DNA of 64,000 nucleotides. Origin: Velthaea sp965214335. Its GTDB lineage: Bacteria > Vulcanimicrobiota > Vulcanimicrobiia > Vulcanimicrobiales > Vulcanimicrobiaceae. The notes under the pieces were generated by a model. That model had not been told where the DNA came from, searched no databases, and worked only from the letters and a program-made list of their open reading frames with translations. Shown here in pieces: positions 8,934 to 17,482 of the stretch. The DNA lies in the NCBI GenBank assembly GCA_965214335.1, contig CBDCBO010000005.1, positions 620,001 through 684,000 on the forward strand, read 5' to 3'. A program made the translations under genes and the position numbers. Positions within the stretch are counted from its first letter, which is position 1, and each line of letters begins with the position of its first letter.

Positions 8934-9830
8934 CTAAGCGGCGGCGGGCTCGGCGGCAGCTTCTGCCGGCGGCCCGTCTTTGGTTGCGCGAACGGTCTCT
9001 TCGAGTTCGGTGAAACTTGGCCGGTCGGTCGAAAACAGGACCTTACGGCCGAATTCGACCGCGACACCGGGTGCCGAGCCGTTGAGGTACGCCAGCAGCA
9101 CCGATTTGACGCACTCGAACGGCACCGCGGCAGCGGCGGCTTTCGCGTTGAGGACGCTCGCGAGCGGGCCGACGAAGCCATAGCCCAAGAGGATACCGAG
9201 GAACGTCCCGACCAGCGCCGCCGCGATCATTTCACCGAGCACGGCCGGCGGTGCACCCACCGAGCCCATCGTGTGGACGACGCCCATGACGGCCGACACG
9301 ATGCCGAACGCCGGCAGTCCGTCGGCCATATTTTGAATCGCGGCGCCCGGGGCCGCCATCTCGGCATGGTGCGTTTCGAGCTCGGCGTTCATGAGGTCTT
9401 CAACCGCCGACGGATTGACGTTGCCCTCGAGCATCATGCGCAAGTAGTCAATGATGAAGTCCATCAGGTGATGATCTTTGACGATTGCGGGATATTTTGA
9501 GAAGATCGGGCTCTCCGCGGGCGCCGAGATGTCGGGCTCCATGGCCAGCATCCCTTGGGTGCGGACCTTCTGCAAGAGCTCGTAGAGGAGCGCGATCAGT
9601 TCGAGATATTTCTTCTTATTGAAGCCGCCGCCGGCAAAGCAGGTTGGAATCGCTTTAAGCACCGCTTTGAGCATGCTCACCGGGTTGCTGACGACGAACG
9701 CGCCGATCGACGCCCCGAAGATGCACATCAACTCGAACGGCTGCAGCAACGCTGCGACATGGCCTCCCGCTCCAACGAAACTGCCGATAACGGCTCCAAC
9801 GACAACGACCCAACCGATGATGACGAACAT
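8934..9830 (-). CDS. motA: Flagellar motor stator protein MotA
   Basis: MotA is the four-helix stator subunit that couples ion flow to rotation of the flagellar rotor. The length (298 residues) matches the E. coli-type MotA (295). Visible landmarks are the N-terminal hydrophobic helix, LELIALLYELLQKVRTQG in the cytoplasmic loop, DHHLMDFIIDYLRMMLEG, and the paired C-terminal helices including GIVSAVMGVVHTMGSVG. A short Ala/Glu/Pro tail ends the protein. motB follows on the same strand. The start faces away from the divergent kinase-like gene at 10008, leaving about 180 bases for promoters. Confidence 0.95.
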   Translation of the reverse strand: MFVIIGWVVVVGAVIGSFVGAGGHVAALLQPFELMCIFGASIGAFVVSNPVSMLKAVLKAIPTCFAGGGFNKKKYLELIALLYELLQKVRTQGMLAMEPDISAPAESPIFSKYPAIVKDHHLMDFIIDYLRMMLEGNVNPSAVEDLMNAELETHHAEMAAPGAAIQNMADGLPAFGIVSAVMGVVHTMGSVGAPPAVLGEMIAAALVGTFLGILLGYGFVGPLASVLNAKAAAAAVPFECVKSVLLAYLNGSAPGVAVEFGRKVLFSTDRPSFTELEETVRATKDGPPAEAAAEPAAA

Positions 9831-10007
9831 GGCGAACTCCCCAAGCAGGTGACGGTGTTACCGAGCGTACCGTCCCCTTATCCATCGGCCGGCGAGGGTT
9901 AGCGAGCCATACTCTCGCTTCGGATAACTATGAAAGCAGGCAATCTTTACCTGAATCCGGCGCCGCCGAGGCGACGTACACCCGTAACTTGAGAGGAAGG
10001 ATCCGGC

Positions 10008-10649
10008 GTGATCGTATCGATTTCGCGTGAACTCGGCGCCGGCGGCGGCAGTGTCGGAGAAGCGCTCGCCCAGACGCTGGGCGCGACTCTGCTCGATGAG
10101 CGGGCCATCATCAAGCTGTTGGCGGAACGGCACGGCATCTCGACTGCTTACCTCAATCGGACCGCCGAACGGCCGCCGACGGTCGGCGAGCGTCTGATTG
10201 CCGATCTGGCGCGGGCGTCCGCGATGCTGCCGTTCAATACCGAATGGCGCACGCCGGACGATCCGGTCGTCGACCGGGTTCGCGCGCTCGTCCATGATGT
10301 CGCGGCGTCCGGTGACGTCGTGGTGATCGGTCATGGCGGGGTCAGCATGCTCGGGTGGCGCCCGGCCGGCATTCGGGTGTTGGCGATCTTACTGCAGGCG
10401 AGCAAGAACTGGCGTATCGGCCAGCTCGCCCGCCGGGTCGGGATCAGTACCGAAGAAGCGCGGCTACGCGTCGCCCGCACCGATGAAGCGCGCAAACGCT
10501 ATCAGCAGCACTACTTCGCCAACGACATGTACGATAGCCGCCAATACGATCTGGTGATCAACACCGAACGCGTCGGCTTGGCATTAGCGATTACGCTGGC
10601 CACGACGGCGGCGCAGGCCGTGGCCGGCAACGTGCCGGTGCCGCGCTAA
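10008..10649 (+). CDS. Cytidylate kinase-like family protein
   Basis: The 213-residue protein matches the cytidylate-kinase-like family (Cytidylate_kin2 type): it opens with the atypical phosphate-binding loop SRELGAGGGSVG and has the following LLDERAIIKLLAE segment. A second conserved block, DVVVIGHGGVSML, sits near residue 105, and RVARTDEARKRYQQHYF resembles the lid and nucleotide-contact region. Members of this family are usually of unknown physiological role; nucleotide or other small-molecule phosphorylation is inferred. GTG at 10008 is preceded by a good ribosome-binding site (GAGAGGAAGG). The stop codon lies in a short perfect hairpin. Confidence 0.8.
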   Translation: MIVSISRELGAGGGSVGEALAQTLGATLLDERAIIKLLAERHGISTAYLNRTAERPPTVGERLIADLARASAMLPFNTEWRTPDDPVVDRVRALVHDVAASGDVVVIGHGGVSMLGWRPAGIRVLAILLQASKNWRIGQLARRVGISTEEARLRVARTDEARKRYQQHYFANDMYDSRQYDLVINTERVGLALAITLATTAAQAVAGNVPVPR

Positions 10650-10665
10650 CTCGCGCTCGTTAGCG
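10644..10665 (+). repeat. Perfect 7-bp inverted repeat at the end of the kinase-like gene
   Basis: CGCTAAC at 10644-10650 pairs with GTTAGCG at 10659-10665 around an 8-base loop. The stop codon of the upstream gene lies in the left arm. There is no T-run after it, so it is not a classical intrinsic terminator; it could be a weak terminator, an mRNA-stabilising hairpin or an operator for the transporter operon that starts 58 bases later. Confidence 0.35.
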
Positions 10666-10722
10666 GGACACCGGCGAACCAAAGCCGTATGATGGCGCGA
10701 TTCGCTCCTCGTTAGGAATTAT

Positions 10723-12009
10723 ATGCGTTTGCGTTTTCGCTTCCTCGCGGTTTTGTTCGCCGCGTCGCTCGCCGCATGTTCGAGCCCGTCGACCACCACA
10801 TCGTCGTCGGGCACGTCGACGACCGCGCCGGACGCCGCTGCGTCGGCGGCCGGGGGATCCGCCGGCGGGTCGGGTGATACGATCAAGATCGGCGTCGATC
10901 TGCCGGTAAGCGGCGCCGACGCGTCAATCGGCATCCCGACCCAAAACGGTGCGGTGATGGCGATCGAGGAGGCCAACCAGAACGGCTTTGCGGGCGGCAA
11001 ATTCAAACTGGCCGCCGTGTTGCTCGATGACGCGGTGCAGGGCAAACACGACCCGGCCGCCGGGGCTCAAAACGTCAAGACGTTTATTTCCGATAACGAC
11101 GTTCTGGGCATGATCGGTCCGTTTAATTCCAATGTCGCAAAGTCCGAGATTCCGCTGACCAACGACTCGGGGCTGACGCAGATCAGTCCCTCCAACACGA
11201 GCGACGGATTGACCGTCGGTGACGCGGCGAAGGCCTTGCGTTCATCGCATCCCGACGTCAACGCCTATTTTCGCGTCTGCACCAACGACACCAATCAGGG
11301 CGGCGCGCTGGCTCAATTCGCCAAGAAGCTGGGCTACACGAAGGCCTTCATCATCGACGACAACGAGACGTACGGTAAAGGCCTAGCGGACAGCTTCGAG
11401 GCGCACTTCACCAAGCTCGGCGGCACGTCGCTCGGGCACGAACATATCACCGCCAATCAACAAGATTTCAAAGCGCTGCTGACCAAGGTCAAAGCTGCGG
11501 CGCCCGCCGTCGTTTTTTTCGGCGGCACCACGTCGACCGGCGGGGGGTTGATCCGGCGCCAAATGGGTGACGTCGGAATGGCCAAAGTGGGCTACATCGG
11601 TGGCGACGGCATCAGCGACCCGGAATTCCTGTCGACGGCCGGCAGCATGGCGGACGGGGCTTATTTTAGCGTAGCTGCTCCCGATGCGACAAAGCTTTCG
11701 ACGGCCAAAGCGTTCGTCACCGCGTACAAGGCGCGCTTCAAACAGGACATCGGCGGCTATAGCGCTAGCGCGTATGCGGCAACCAAGGTCTTGATCGCGG
11801 CCATCAATAAGGCGATCACGGCCGACGGCGGTAAGATGCCGACGCGCGCCGAGGTGTTGACCAACGTAGCGGCAACCACGGGTTTTGCTTCGCCGATCGG
11901 ACAAATCGGTTTCGATAAGAACGGCGATATTACCAGTCCGGCGTTGACGTTGCAAAAAGTGACCGGCGGCAAAGTCGTCACCGTCGACGTCATCACCGTC
12001 AAGAGCTGA
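10723..12009 (+). CDS. Branched-chain amino-acid-type ABC transporter, substrate-binding lipoprotein
   Basis: This is the solute-binding component of a LIV-type importer. A signal peptide ends in the lipobox LAAC (Cys19), followed by a Ser/Thr/Ala/Gly-rich linker to about residue 50, so the protein is probably lipid-anchored. The mature part begins IKIGVDLPVSGADA, the classic opening of the periplasmic binding protein type 1 fold (Peripla_BP_6). Length is 428 residues. ATG at 10723 follows the ribosome-binding site TAGGA. It is the first gene of a five-gene operon with permeases and ATPases immediately downstream. Whether the ligand is leucine/isoleucine/valine or another amide or acid cannot be told from sequence. 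Confidence 0.92.
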   Translation: MRLRFRFLAVLFAASLAACSSPSTTTSSSGTSTTAPDAAASAAGGSAGGSGDTIKIGVDLPVSGADASIGIPTQNGAVMAIEEANQNGFAGGKFKLAAVLLDDAVQGKHDPAAGAQNVKTFISDNDVLGMIGPFNSNVAKSEIPLTNDSGLTQISPSNTSDGLTVGDAAKALRSSHPDVNAYFRVCTNDTNQGGALAQFAKKLGYTKAFIIDDNETYGKGLADSFEAHFTKLGGTSLGHEHITANQQDFKALLTKVKAAAPAVVFFGGTTSTGGGLIRRQMGDVGMAKVGYIGGDGISDPEFLSTAGSMADGAYFSVAAPDATKLSTAKAFVTAYKARFKQDIGGYSASAYAATKVLIAAINKAITADGGKMPTRAEVLTNVAATTGFASPIGQIGFDKNGDITSPALTLQKVTGGKVVTVDVITVKS

Positions 12010-12010
12010 C

Positions 12011-12922
12011 TTGGACGTCTTCCTCCAGCAGATCATCAACGGATTGTCGTTGGGCGGAATCTACGCCCTCATCGCGCTCGGCTATACGATGGTCTACGGC
12101 ATCATCGAGCTCATCAACTTCGCCCACGGCGATGTCTATACGTTGGGGACGTTTTTCTCACTCGCCGTTCTGACCTTACTCGGCGTTTCGGGCGAACTTC
12201 ATGGGCCGGCGCTGATCGGGGTGGTCGTTTTGACGATCGCGGTGGCGATGCTGTTGTGCGGCCTTACCGGCGTCATCATCGAACGGCTGGCCTATCGCCG
12301 CTTACGCAACGCCCCGCGACTGGCGCCGCTCATTACGGCGATCGGAATGTCGTTCATCCTGCAAAACATCATGCAATACTGGCGCGGGCCCTCGCCGGTC
12401 GCGTTCCCGCAAGTCATTCCCAATCCAACGTTTCACATCGGACCGCTCGAGATTGCCGCGAAGCAAGTGTTGGTGATCGCGCTGGCCGTGGTCATGATGG
12501 TGGTGCTGCAACTCTTCATCTTCAATACCAAATTGGGCAAGGCGATGCGGGCGACCGCGCAGGATCGTGATGCGGCGCAATTGATGGGCATCAATATCAA
12601 TACCACCATCGCGCTGACATTTTTGATCGGATCGGCGCTGGCCGGCGCAGCCGGTTTCGTGTCCGGCGTCTACTACGGATCGACGTGGTTCTTCAACGGC
12701 TTCGCGGCCGGACTCAAGGCGTTTACCGCGGCTGTGCTCGGCGGCATCGGCAATCTGGCCGGGGCGATGCTGGGCGGTTTTCTGATCGGCTTGATCGAGT
12801 CGCTCACGACCCAGTTCATCTCCGATCAGTGGAGCAACGTCGTCGTCTTTTCCGTGCTGGTGCTGGTGCTCATTTTCCGGCCGTCGGGACTGCTCGGCGA
12901 GTCGCTGCCCAACAAAGTTTAG
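12011..12922 (+). CDS. livH: LIV-type ABC transporter permease (LivH-like)
   Basis: It is one of the two membrane subunits forming the translocation path of the importer. The 303 residues are strongly hydrophobic with about eight predicted helices. The opening LQQIINGLSLGGIYALIALG and the following TMVYGIIELINFAHGD are hallmark LivH sequence. The C-terminal half contains the cytoplasmic loop that contacts the ATPases (MRATAQDRDAAQLMGIN). The start is a TTG at 12011, one base after the TGA of the binding-protein gene, which points to coupled translation. Confidence 0.93.
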   Translation: MDVFLQQIINGLSLGGIYALIALGYTMVYGIIELINFAHGDVYTLGTFFSLAVLTLLGVSGELHGPALIGVVVLTIAVAMLLCGLTGVIIERLAYRRLRNAPRLAPLITAIGMSFILQNIMQYWRGPSPVAFPQVIPNPTFHIGPLEIAAKQVLVIALAVVMMVVLQLFIFNTKLGKAMRATAQDRDAAQLMGININTTIALTFLIGSALAGAAGFVSGVYYGSTWFFNGFAAGLKAFTAAVLGGIGNLAGAMLGGFLIGLIESLTTQFISDQWSNVVVFSVLVLVLIFRPSGLLGESLPNKV

Positions 12923-12935
12923 GGCTAGGCCGGCG

Positions 12936-13994
12936 ATGACGATAGCGAAGAACACGCGGGTGCAAACGATCGCGCTGCTGGCGCTGGCCATCGTTCTGCC
13001 GCTGATCGTACGGAACGGCGCGTTCACGAACTTTCTGGCCGATGCGGGCGCTTTCGTTTTGCTGGCGCTGGGGCTCAATATCGTGGTCGGCTTCGCCGGA
13101 CTGCTCGATTTAGGCTACGCCGCTTTTTTCGCGATCGGCTCGTACGCGTTCGCGATGCTGGCCTCGCCGCAGTTCGGCATTCACATCCCGTTTTGGATCA
13201 TGCTGTTCGTGGCGTCCGCGATTGCGGCGATATTCGGCATCTTGCTGGGCGCGCCGACCCTGCGGCTGCGCGGCGACTATCTCGCGATCGTCACGTTGGG
13301 CTTCGGCGAAATCGTGCCCCAAACGTTTCTGAATTTATCGCAATGGACGGGCGGTCCCAACGGCATCGGTTCGCTCGATCAGCCGACGATCTTCGGCTAC
13401 CGGTTCGGCTTCAACGTGACGCCCTACTATTACGTGATGCTGGCGCTCATCGTGCTGGCGATTTTTCTGGTCGGCAACCTGCGCGATAGCCGGTTGGGGC
13501 GATCGTGGATGGCGATCCGCGAAGACGAACTCGCCGCGGCGCACATGGGCATCAACACCACCCGGGCCAAGCTGGCCGCGTTCGCGCTGGGTGCGTCGTT
13601 CAGCGGGCTTGCGGGAGTTGCGTATGGGGCCAAGCTGCAACTCGTGTCACCCGACCAATTTCAGTTCAACGTGTCCGTCGCCATCCTGTCGATGCTCGTG
13701 CTCGGCGGGATGGGAAATATCCCCGGCGTTATCGTCGGCAGTTTGGTGATTTCGTCGCTCGACCGGTACATTTTGCCGCAAGCGACGAGCTTCTTACAGA
13801 ATACGGCACATATCAACATCGATCTGACGAATTCGCGCTTACTCATCTACGGCGCGATCTTGGTGTTGATGATGCTGTTCCGGCCCGAAGGCTTATTGCC
13901 CAGTCGCCAGCGCGCGGCCGAGCTTCATGCCGCCGATACCGACGCGACGGCCGCCGCCCACGAGCAAGCATTGTATACCGAAGGTGCGGCGTAG
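12936..13994 (+). CDS. livM: LIV-type ABC transporter permease (LivM-like)
   Basis: This is the second membrane subunit of the importer. The 352 residues contain LGLNIVVGFAGLLDLGYAAF and the coupling-loop motif SWMAIREDELAAAHMGIN, both typical of LivM. The C-terminal ~25 residues after the last helix are hydrophilic and Ala-rich. It starts 13 bases after livH, and its TAG overlaps the GTG start of livG. Confidence 0.93.
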   Translation: MTIAKNTRVQTIALLALAIVLPLIVRNGAFTNFLADAGAFVLLALGLNIVVGFAGLLDLGYAAFFAIGSYAFAMLASPQFGIHIPFWIMLFVASAIAAIFGILLGAPTLRLRGDYLAIVTLGFGEIVPQTFLNLSQWTGGPNGIGSLDQPTIFGYRFGFNVTPYYYVMLALIVLAIFLVGNLRDSRLGRSWMAIREDELAAAHMGINTTRAKLAAFALGASFSGLAGVAYGAKLQLVSPDQFQFNVSVAILSMLVLGGMGNIPGVIVGSLVISSLDRYILPQATSFLQNTAHINIDLTNSRLLIYGAILVLMMLFRPEGLLPSRQRAAELHAADTDATAAAHEQALYTEGAA

Positions 13995-14755
13995 TGGCGT
14001 TGCTCGAGATGGTCAACGTGACGCAACGCTTCGGCGGACTTGTTGCGGTCAACGATTTGAGTTTTACGATCGAAGCGGGCTCGATCGTCGCGATGATCGG
14101 CCCCAACGGAGCCGGTAAGTCGACCGCGTTCAATCTCGTCACCGGAATCTACGCACCGAGTGCCGGCCGGATCAGCTTCGACGGCACCGACATCACCGGT
14201 CTGCAGACCGCGCGGATCGCCGCCCGTGGTATCGCCCGCACGTTTCAAAACATTCGGCTGTTCGCGTTCATGTCGGCCCTCGATAACGTGCTGACCGGCG
14301 AACACGCGCGCATGAAAGCAAATCTGCTGGACTCGCTCGTGCACACACCGGCGCAGCGCCGTGAAGAGCAGCGCGGCATCGAACGGGCGCGCGAACTCCT
14401 GCGCTTCGTCGATCTCGAACGCTACGGGCAAACCTACGCGCGTAATCTCGCCTACGGATTTCAACGGCGCCTCGAGATCGCGCGGGCGCTCGCGAGCGAA
14501 CCGAAGCTGTTGCTGCTCGATGAACCGGCCGCCGGCATGAATCCGCGCGAGAAGGCGGATCTGGTCGGACTCATCGCGCGCATCCGCGAACGCGGCGTCA
14601 CCGTGTTCCTCATCGAACACGATATGAACTTGGTCATGCAAATTAGTCAACGCATCACCGTGCTCGATCAGGGTCAAAAAATCGCCGAAGGCTTGCCGGC
14701 CGCCGTGCGCAGCGACCCGCGCGTGATCGAAGCCTATCTCGGCAAACCGGCCTGA
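13994..14755 (+). CDS. livG: LIV-type ABC transporter ATP-binding protein (LivG-like)
   Basis: It is one of two ATPases powering import. The GTG at 13994 sits in the TAG of livM (TAGTG); the same frame stays open upstream but there it merely shadows livM, so the coupled GTG is preferred. The 253 residues show the Walker A GPNGAGKST, a Q-loop in GIARTFQNIRLF, a signature region LAYGFQRRLEIARALA (Phe replaces the more usual Gln/Glu) and Walker B LLLLDEPAAGMNP, with the switch His in LIEHDM. The C-terminal extension typical of LivG (EGLPAAVRSDPRVIEAYLG) is present. Confidence 0.94.
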   Translation: MALLEMVNVTQRFGGLVAVNDLSFTIEAGSIVAMIGPNGAGKSTAFNLVTGIYAPSAGRISFDGTDITGLQTARIAARGIARTFQNIRLFAFMSALDNVLTGEHARMKANLLDSLVHTPAQRREEQRGIERARELLRFVDLERYGQTYARNLAYGFQRRLEIARALASEPKLLLLDEPAAGMNPREKADLVGLIARIRERGVTVFLIEHDMNLVMQISQRITVLDQGQKIAEGLPAAVRSDPRVIEAYLGKPA

Positions 14756-15471
14756 TGGCGCTGCTCGAAGTCGACAATATCGTCTGCCGCTACGGGCGCA
14801 TCACCGCCATCGACGGCGTTAGCCTCAAGGTCGATGAGGGCGAGATCGTCACGCTCATCGGTGCCAACGGCGCGGGTAAATCGACGACGCTGCGCGCGAT
14901 CAGCGGCCTCGTCCGTCCGGTTTCGGGGAGCGTGCGCTTTCGCGGTACGGATATCACCAAATTATCGCCCGATTTGATCGTGCGCCGCGGGGTCGGTCAT
15001 TCGCCGGAGGGCCGGCGCGTTTTCGCGCGCATGACGGTGCGCGAAAATTTGGAACTGGGCGCGTTCACCCGAAACTCCAAGCGCGACATCGCCGACGACA
15101 TGGAGAGCGTGTTGACGACGTTTCCCCGGCTCAAAGAACGCCTGGAGCAGAAAGCCGGCACGATGTCGGGCGGCGAGCAGCAGATGCTCGCGATGGGCCG
15201 CGCGTTGATGTCGCGGCCGACGGTGCTGTTGCTCGACGAACCGTCGCTGGGCTTATCGCCGCTGCTCGTGCAAACGATCTTCGGCGTGATCCGCGACATC
15301 AACGCGCGCGGAACGACCGTGCTGTTGATCGAACAGAATGCGCGCCAGGCGCTGCAAATCGCGGCGCGCGGCTACGTGCTCGAAGTCGGCAAGATCGTCG
15401 GCGGCGATTCGAGTGCCGCGCTGATGGCCAGCGAAGCGGTGCAGGCCGCTTATCTGGGCGGCGCCGCGTAG
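14755..15471 (+). CDS. livF: LIV-type ABC transporter ATP-binding protein (LivF-like)
   Basis: This is the second ATPase of the importer. The 238 residues carry Walker A GANGAGKSTT, the LivF-typical GVGHSPEGRRVFARMTVREN, the signature MSGGEQQMLAMGRALM and Walker B VLLLDEPSLGLSP, ending with the family tail EAVQAAYLGG. Its ATG overlaps the TGA of livG (TGATG). It is the last gene of the operon; the next gene is convergent and begins 36 bases away. No clear intrinsic terminator lies in that gap. Confidence 0.94.
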   Translation: MALLEVDNIVCRYGRITAIDGVSLKVDEGEIVTLIGANGAGKSTTLRAISGLVRPVSGSVRFRGTDITKLSPDLIVRRGVGHSPEGRRVFARMTVRENLELGAFTRNSKRDIADDMESVLTTFPRLKERLEQKAGTMSGGEQQMLAMGRALMSRPTVLLLDEPSLGLSPLLVQTIFGVIRDINARGTTVLLIEQNARQALQIAARGYVLEVGKIVGGDSSAALMASEAVQAAYLGGAA

Positions 15472-15507
15472 GCGTTTCGCGCTAACGGCGAGGCCGCGAG
15501 CGATACC

Positions 15508-16269
15508 TTAAAACGTCGCGATCGTCAGCGGCGCGAACTCATTATCGAGTGCCGCGATCGTCCACGATTCGCCCGGAGCAATCGATGGAACGCGCGTCAT
15601 CGACCCGGTCGAAACGATCTCGCCGGGCAGCAGTCGCCGCCCGGTCGGCTGCAACGCCGCGCGCAGCCACGCCACCGATCCCAGCGGCCCGCCATCCACG
15701 TCGCCGCCGGAGCCGCGCTCGACCACGACGCCGTCGCGCCGCAACTCAACCCGCATCGTCGAAAGGCGCTCGACATCGGCTGCACCCAACGTTCGCCGCT
15801 CGCCGATGACGAGTGCCGCGTGCAAGCCGAAATCCGCGATCGTATCGAGGTAGCCGATGCGCCAATCCGCCACGTGGCTCTGCACGATCTCGAAACCCAG
15901 CGCAGCCCAGGCGATGCCGCCGTCCGCGCCGATACCGACAACGATTTCGGGTTCGATTCGCGGCCCCAGTAACCGCCCGGTGTCAACTTGCGGAACCGGC
16001 AGAAGCGTTTGCCGGTACACGGTTGCGGCGATGCGGCCGGCGGCGCCGAATTGCTCGCGCACGGCAGCGTTCGTAAAACCAACTTTGTACCCCGCGGGCT
16101 CATCGCCGCCGGCGATACGCAGCGCGCGCCCGCGCTCCGCGACCGCAAGTGCCTGCGCATGTGAAAATTGGGGTAGGGTCCGGCTCGGCGCTTCGATGAA
16201 CGTGGCGTTGCGATACGCCGCGTCGAGCGCCAGCGCGACCGGTTCGAGGTCGCTCATCTGCACCGTCAC
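15508..16269 (-). CDS. 2-keto-4-pentenoate hydratase / fumarylacetoacetate-hydrolase-family protein
   Basis: Relatives (MhpD, HpcG, DmpE) add water to 2-hydroxy-dienoates or decarboxylate oxo-acids in aromatic catabolism. The 253 residues show PAGYKVGFTNAAVREQFG, the metal-site segment PRIEPEIVVGIG (the conserved E-x-E-type acids) and FEIVQSHVADWRIGYLDTI, then ADFGLHAALVIG. The fold assignment is clear; the exact substrate is not, because no ring-cleavage genes are nearby. It follows nagA by 6 bases on the same strand, so the two are probably co-transcribed, an unusual pairing. Confidence 0.82.
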   Translation of the reverse strand: MTVQMSDLEPVALALDAAYRNATFIEAPSRTLPQFSHAQALAVAERGRALRIAGGDEPAGYKVGFTNAAVREQFGAAGRIAATVYRQTLLPVPQVDTGRLLGPRIEPEIVVGIGADGGIAWAALGFEIVQSHVADWRIGYLDTIADFGLHAALVIGERRTLGAADVERLSTMRVELRRDGVVVERGSGGDVDGGPLGSVAWLRAALQPTGRRLLPGEIVSTGSMTRVPSIAPGESWTIAALDNEFAPLTIATF

Positions 16270-16275
16270 GACCGG

Positions 16276-17442
16276 TTACGCCCGAGCGCGCGACGGCTTA
16301 TAGAGATGAGCCGAACCGTACACCGTGACACCGCCGACGATCGTGGCCAGCACCCGGTAGTCGGCGTTCCAGATCGAGAGATCGGCGCGTTTGCCGGGTT
16401 CGAGCGTACCTAAATCGCGCTCGAGTCCGAGTAAGCGGGCCGGGCTTGCCGTCGCGTTCACGACGGCGGTGTGAAATGGAATTGACGCGTACTCCATCAA
16501 GTTGCGAACCGCCTCATCGATGTGCAGCGCGCTCCCGGCAATCGTGCCGTCTTCGGCGCGGACGACGCCGCCTTCGATCCGGTAATTACTCCCGGCCGGC
16601 GGCATATTGTCGGTGGTCAGCACGAGCCGCTCGCGTAACGTCCGATAGGTCAGGTCGACCATCGGCGGCGACACGTGGTAGCCGTCGGCGATAAGTTGCA
16701 CCGTCGTCCGCGGCTCCTGAATGAACGCGGCCAGCAACGACGGATCGCGGTGGTCGAGCGGCGGCATACCGTTATAGGCATGGGTGAGCGTCCGAAATCC
16801 AAGTCCGATGGCGAGCATGCCTTCGCGGTAATGGGCGGAGGTGTGGCCGGCCGAGCACACGATGCCTTGATCGAAAAACATCCGTGCCACGTTTTCGACG
16901 CCGTCCGCTTCAGGCGCCATAGTTACCATCACGAGCGCGCCGCGGCAAGCTTCGATCATCTCGTTGGCGCGTTCGATCGTCGCGGGCAAGAGCCACTCCG
17001 CGCGGTGAACGCGGCGGAATTTCGGGTTGAGAAACGGGCCCTCGAACTGAATGCCCAGACACCGGGCGCCGATGCGATCGGCCGATTCTTCCAGCCCGTT
17101 CGCCGCTTCGGACACCTCCGAGGCGGCGTGCATCATCGATTCCCAGGGGGCCGTCATGACCGATGCCACAAACCCGGTCGCCCCCATGCGCGCGTAGGCT
17201 CGAGCGGCCACTTCGACGGCGTTGCCCTGATCGCGATTGAACAGATATTCGTCCGCGCCGTTGGTGTGAACGTCGATCAGGCCGGGTGCAACGATCGCGC
17301 CCGGCGGCAACGCGATGTCGCTGGGACCGTCCTCGGGCAGGATGCGGGCGATTTTACCGCGTTCCACAGCGAGCCGTCCGCGTGCGATCGAGCCGTCGCC
17401 GATCGCCAGGGAGGCGGGGCCGATGATAGACGTATCCGACAC
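16276..17442 (-). CDS. nagA: N-acetylglucosamine-6-phosphate deacetylase-like amidohydrolase
   Basis: NagA removes acetate from GlcNAc-6-phosphate during recycling of cell-wall sugars or chitin use. The 388-residue frame contains the amidohydrolase opening VAPGLIDVHTNGADEY, the metal-ligand Glu in GIQFEGPFLNPKFRRVHRA, the His motifs SAGHTSAHY and LTHAYNGMPP, and the catalytic Asp in TTDNMPPAGSN. I chose GTG at 17442 because the frame upstream (to 17535) overlaps the dynamin-like gene and encodes sequence unlike NagA; no strong ribosome-binding site is seen. The general family is secure; a related sugar deacetylase remains possible. Confidence 0.83.
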   Translation of the reverse strand: MSDTSIIGPASLAIGDGSIARGRLAVERGKIARILPEDGPSDIALPPGAIVAPGLIDVHTNGADEYLFNRDQGNAVEVAARAYARMGATGFVASVMTAPWESMMHAASEVSEAANGLEESADRIGARCLGIQFEGPFLNPKFRRVHRAEWLLPATIERANEMIEACRGALVMVTMAPEADGVENVARMFFDQGIVCSAGHTSAHYREGMLAIGLGFRTLTHAYNGMPPLDHRDPSLLAAFIQEPRTTVQLIADGYHVSPPMVDLTYRTLRERLVLTTDNMPPAGSNYRIEGGVVRAEDGTIAGSALHIDEAVRNLMEYASIPFHTAVVNATASPARLLGLERDLGTLEPGKRADLSIWNADYRVLATIVGGVTVYGSAHLYKPSRARA

Positions 17443-17482
17443 GGGATGGCGGTTTCGGGAAAACAAGTCCCGCAACCTCGGG

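Noticed and set aside
8535..9500. Plus-strand open frame of 321 codons opposite motA/motB
   Set aside because: It runs antisense to two well supported genes and has an Arg/His-rich composition typical of GC-rich shadow frames.
12302..13078. Minus-strand frame of 258 codons opposite livH/livM
   Set aside because: High GC keeps such frames open; the sequence has no family match and the other strand is certain.
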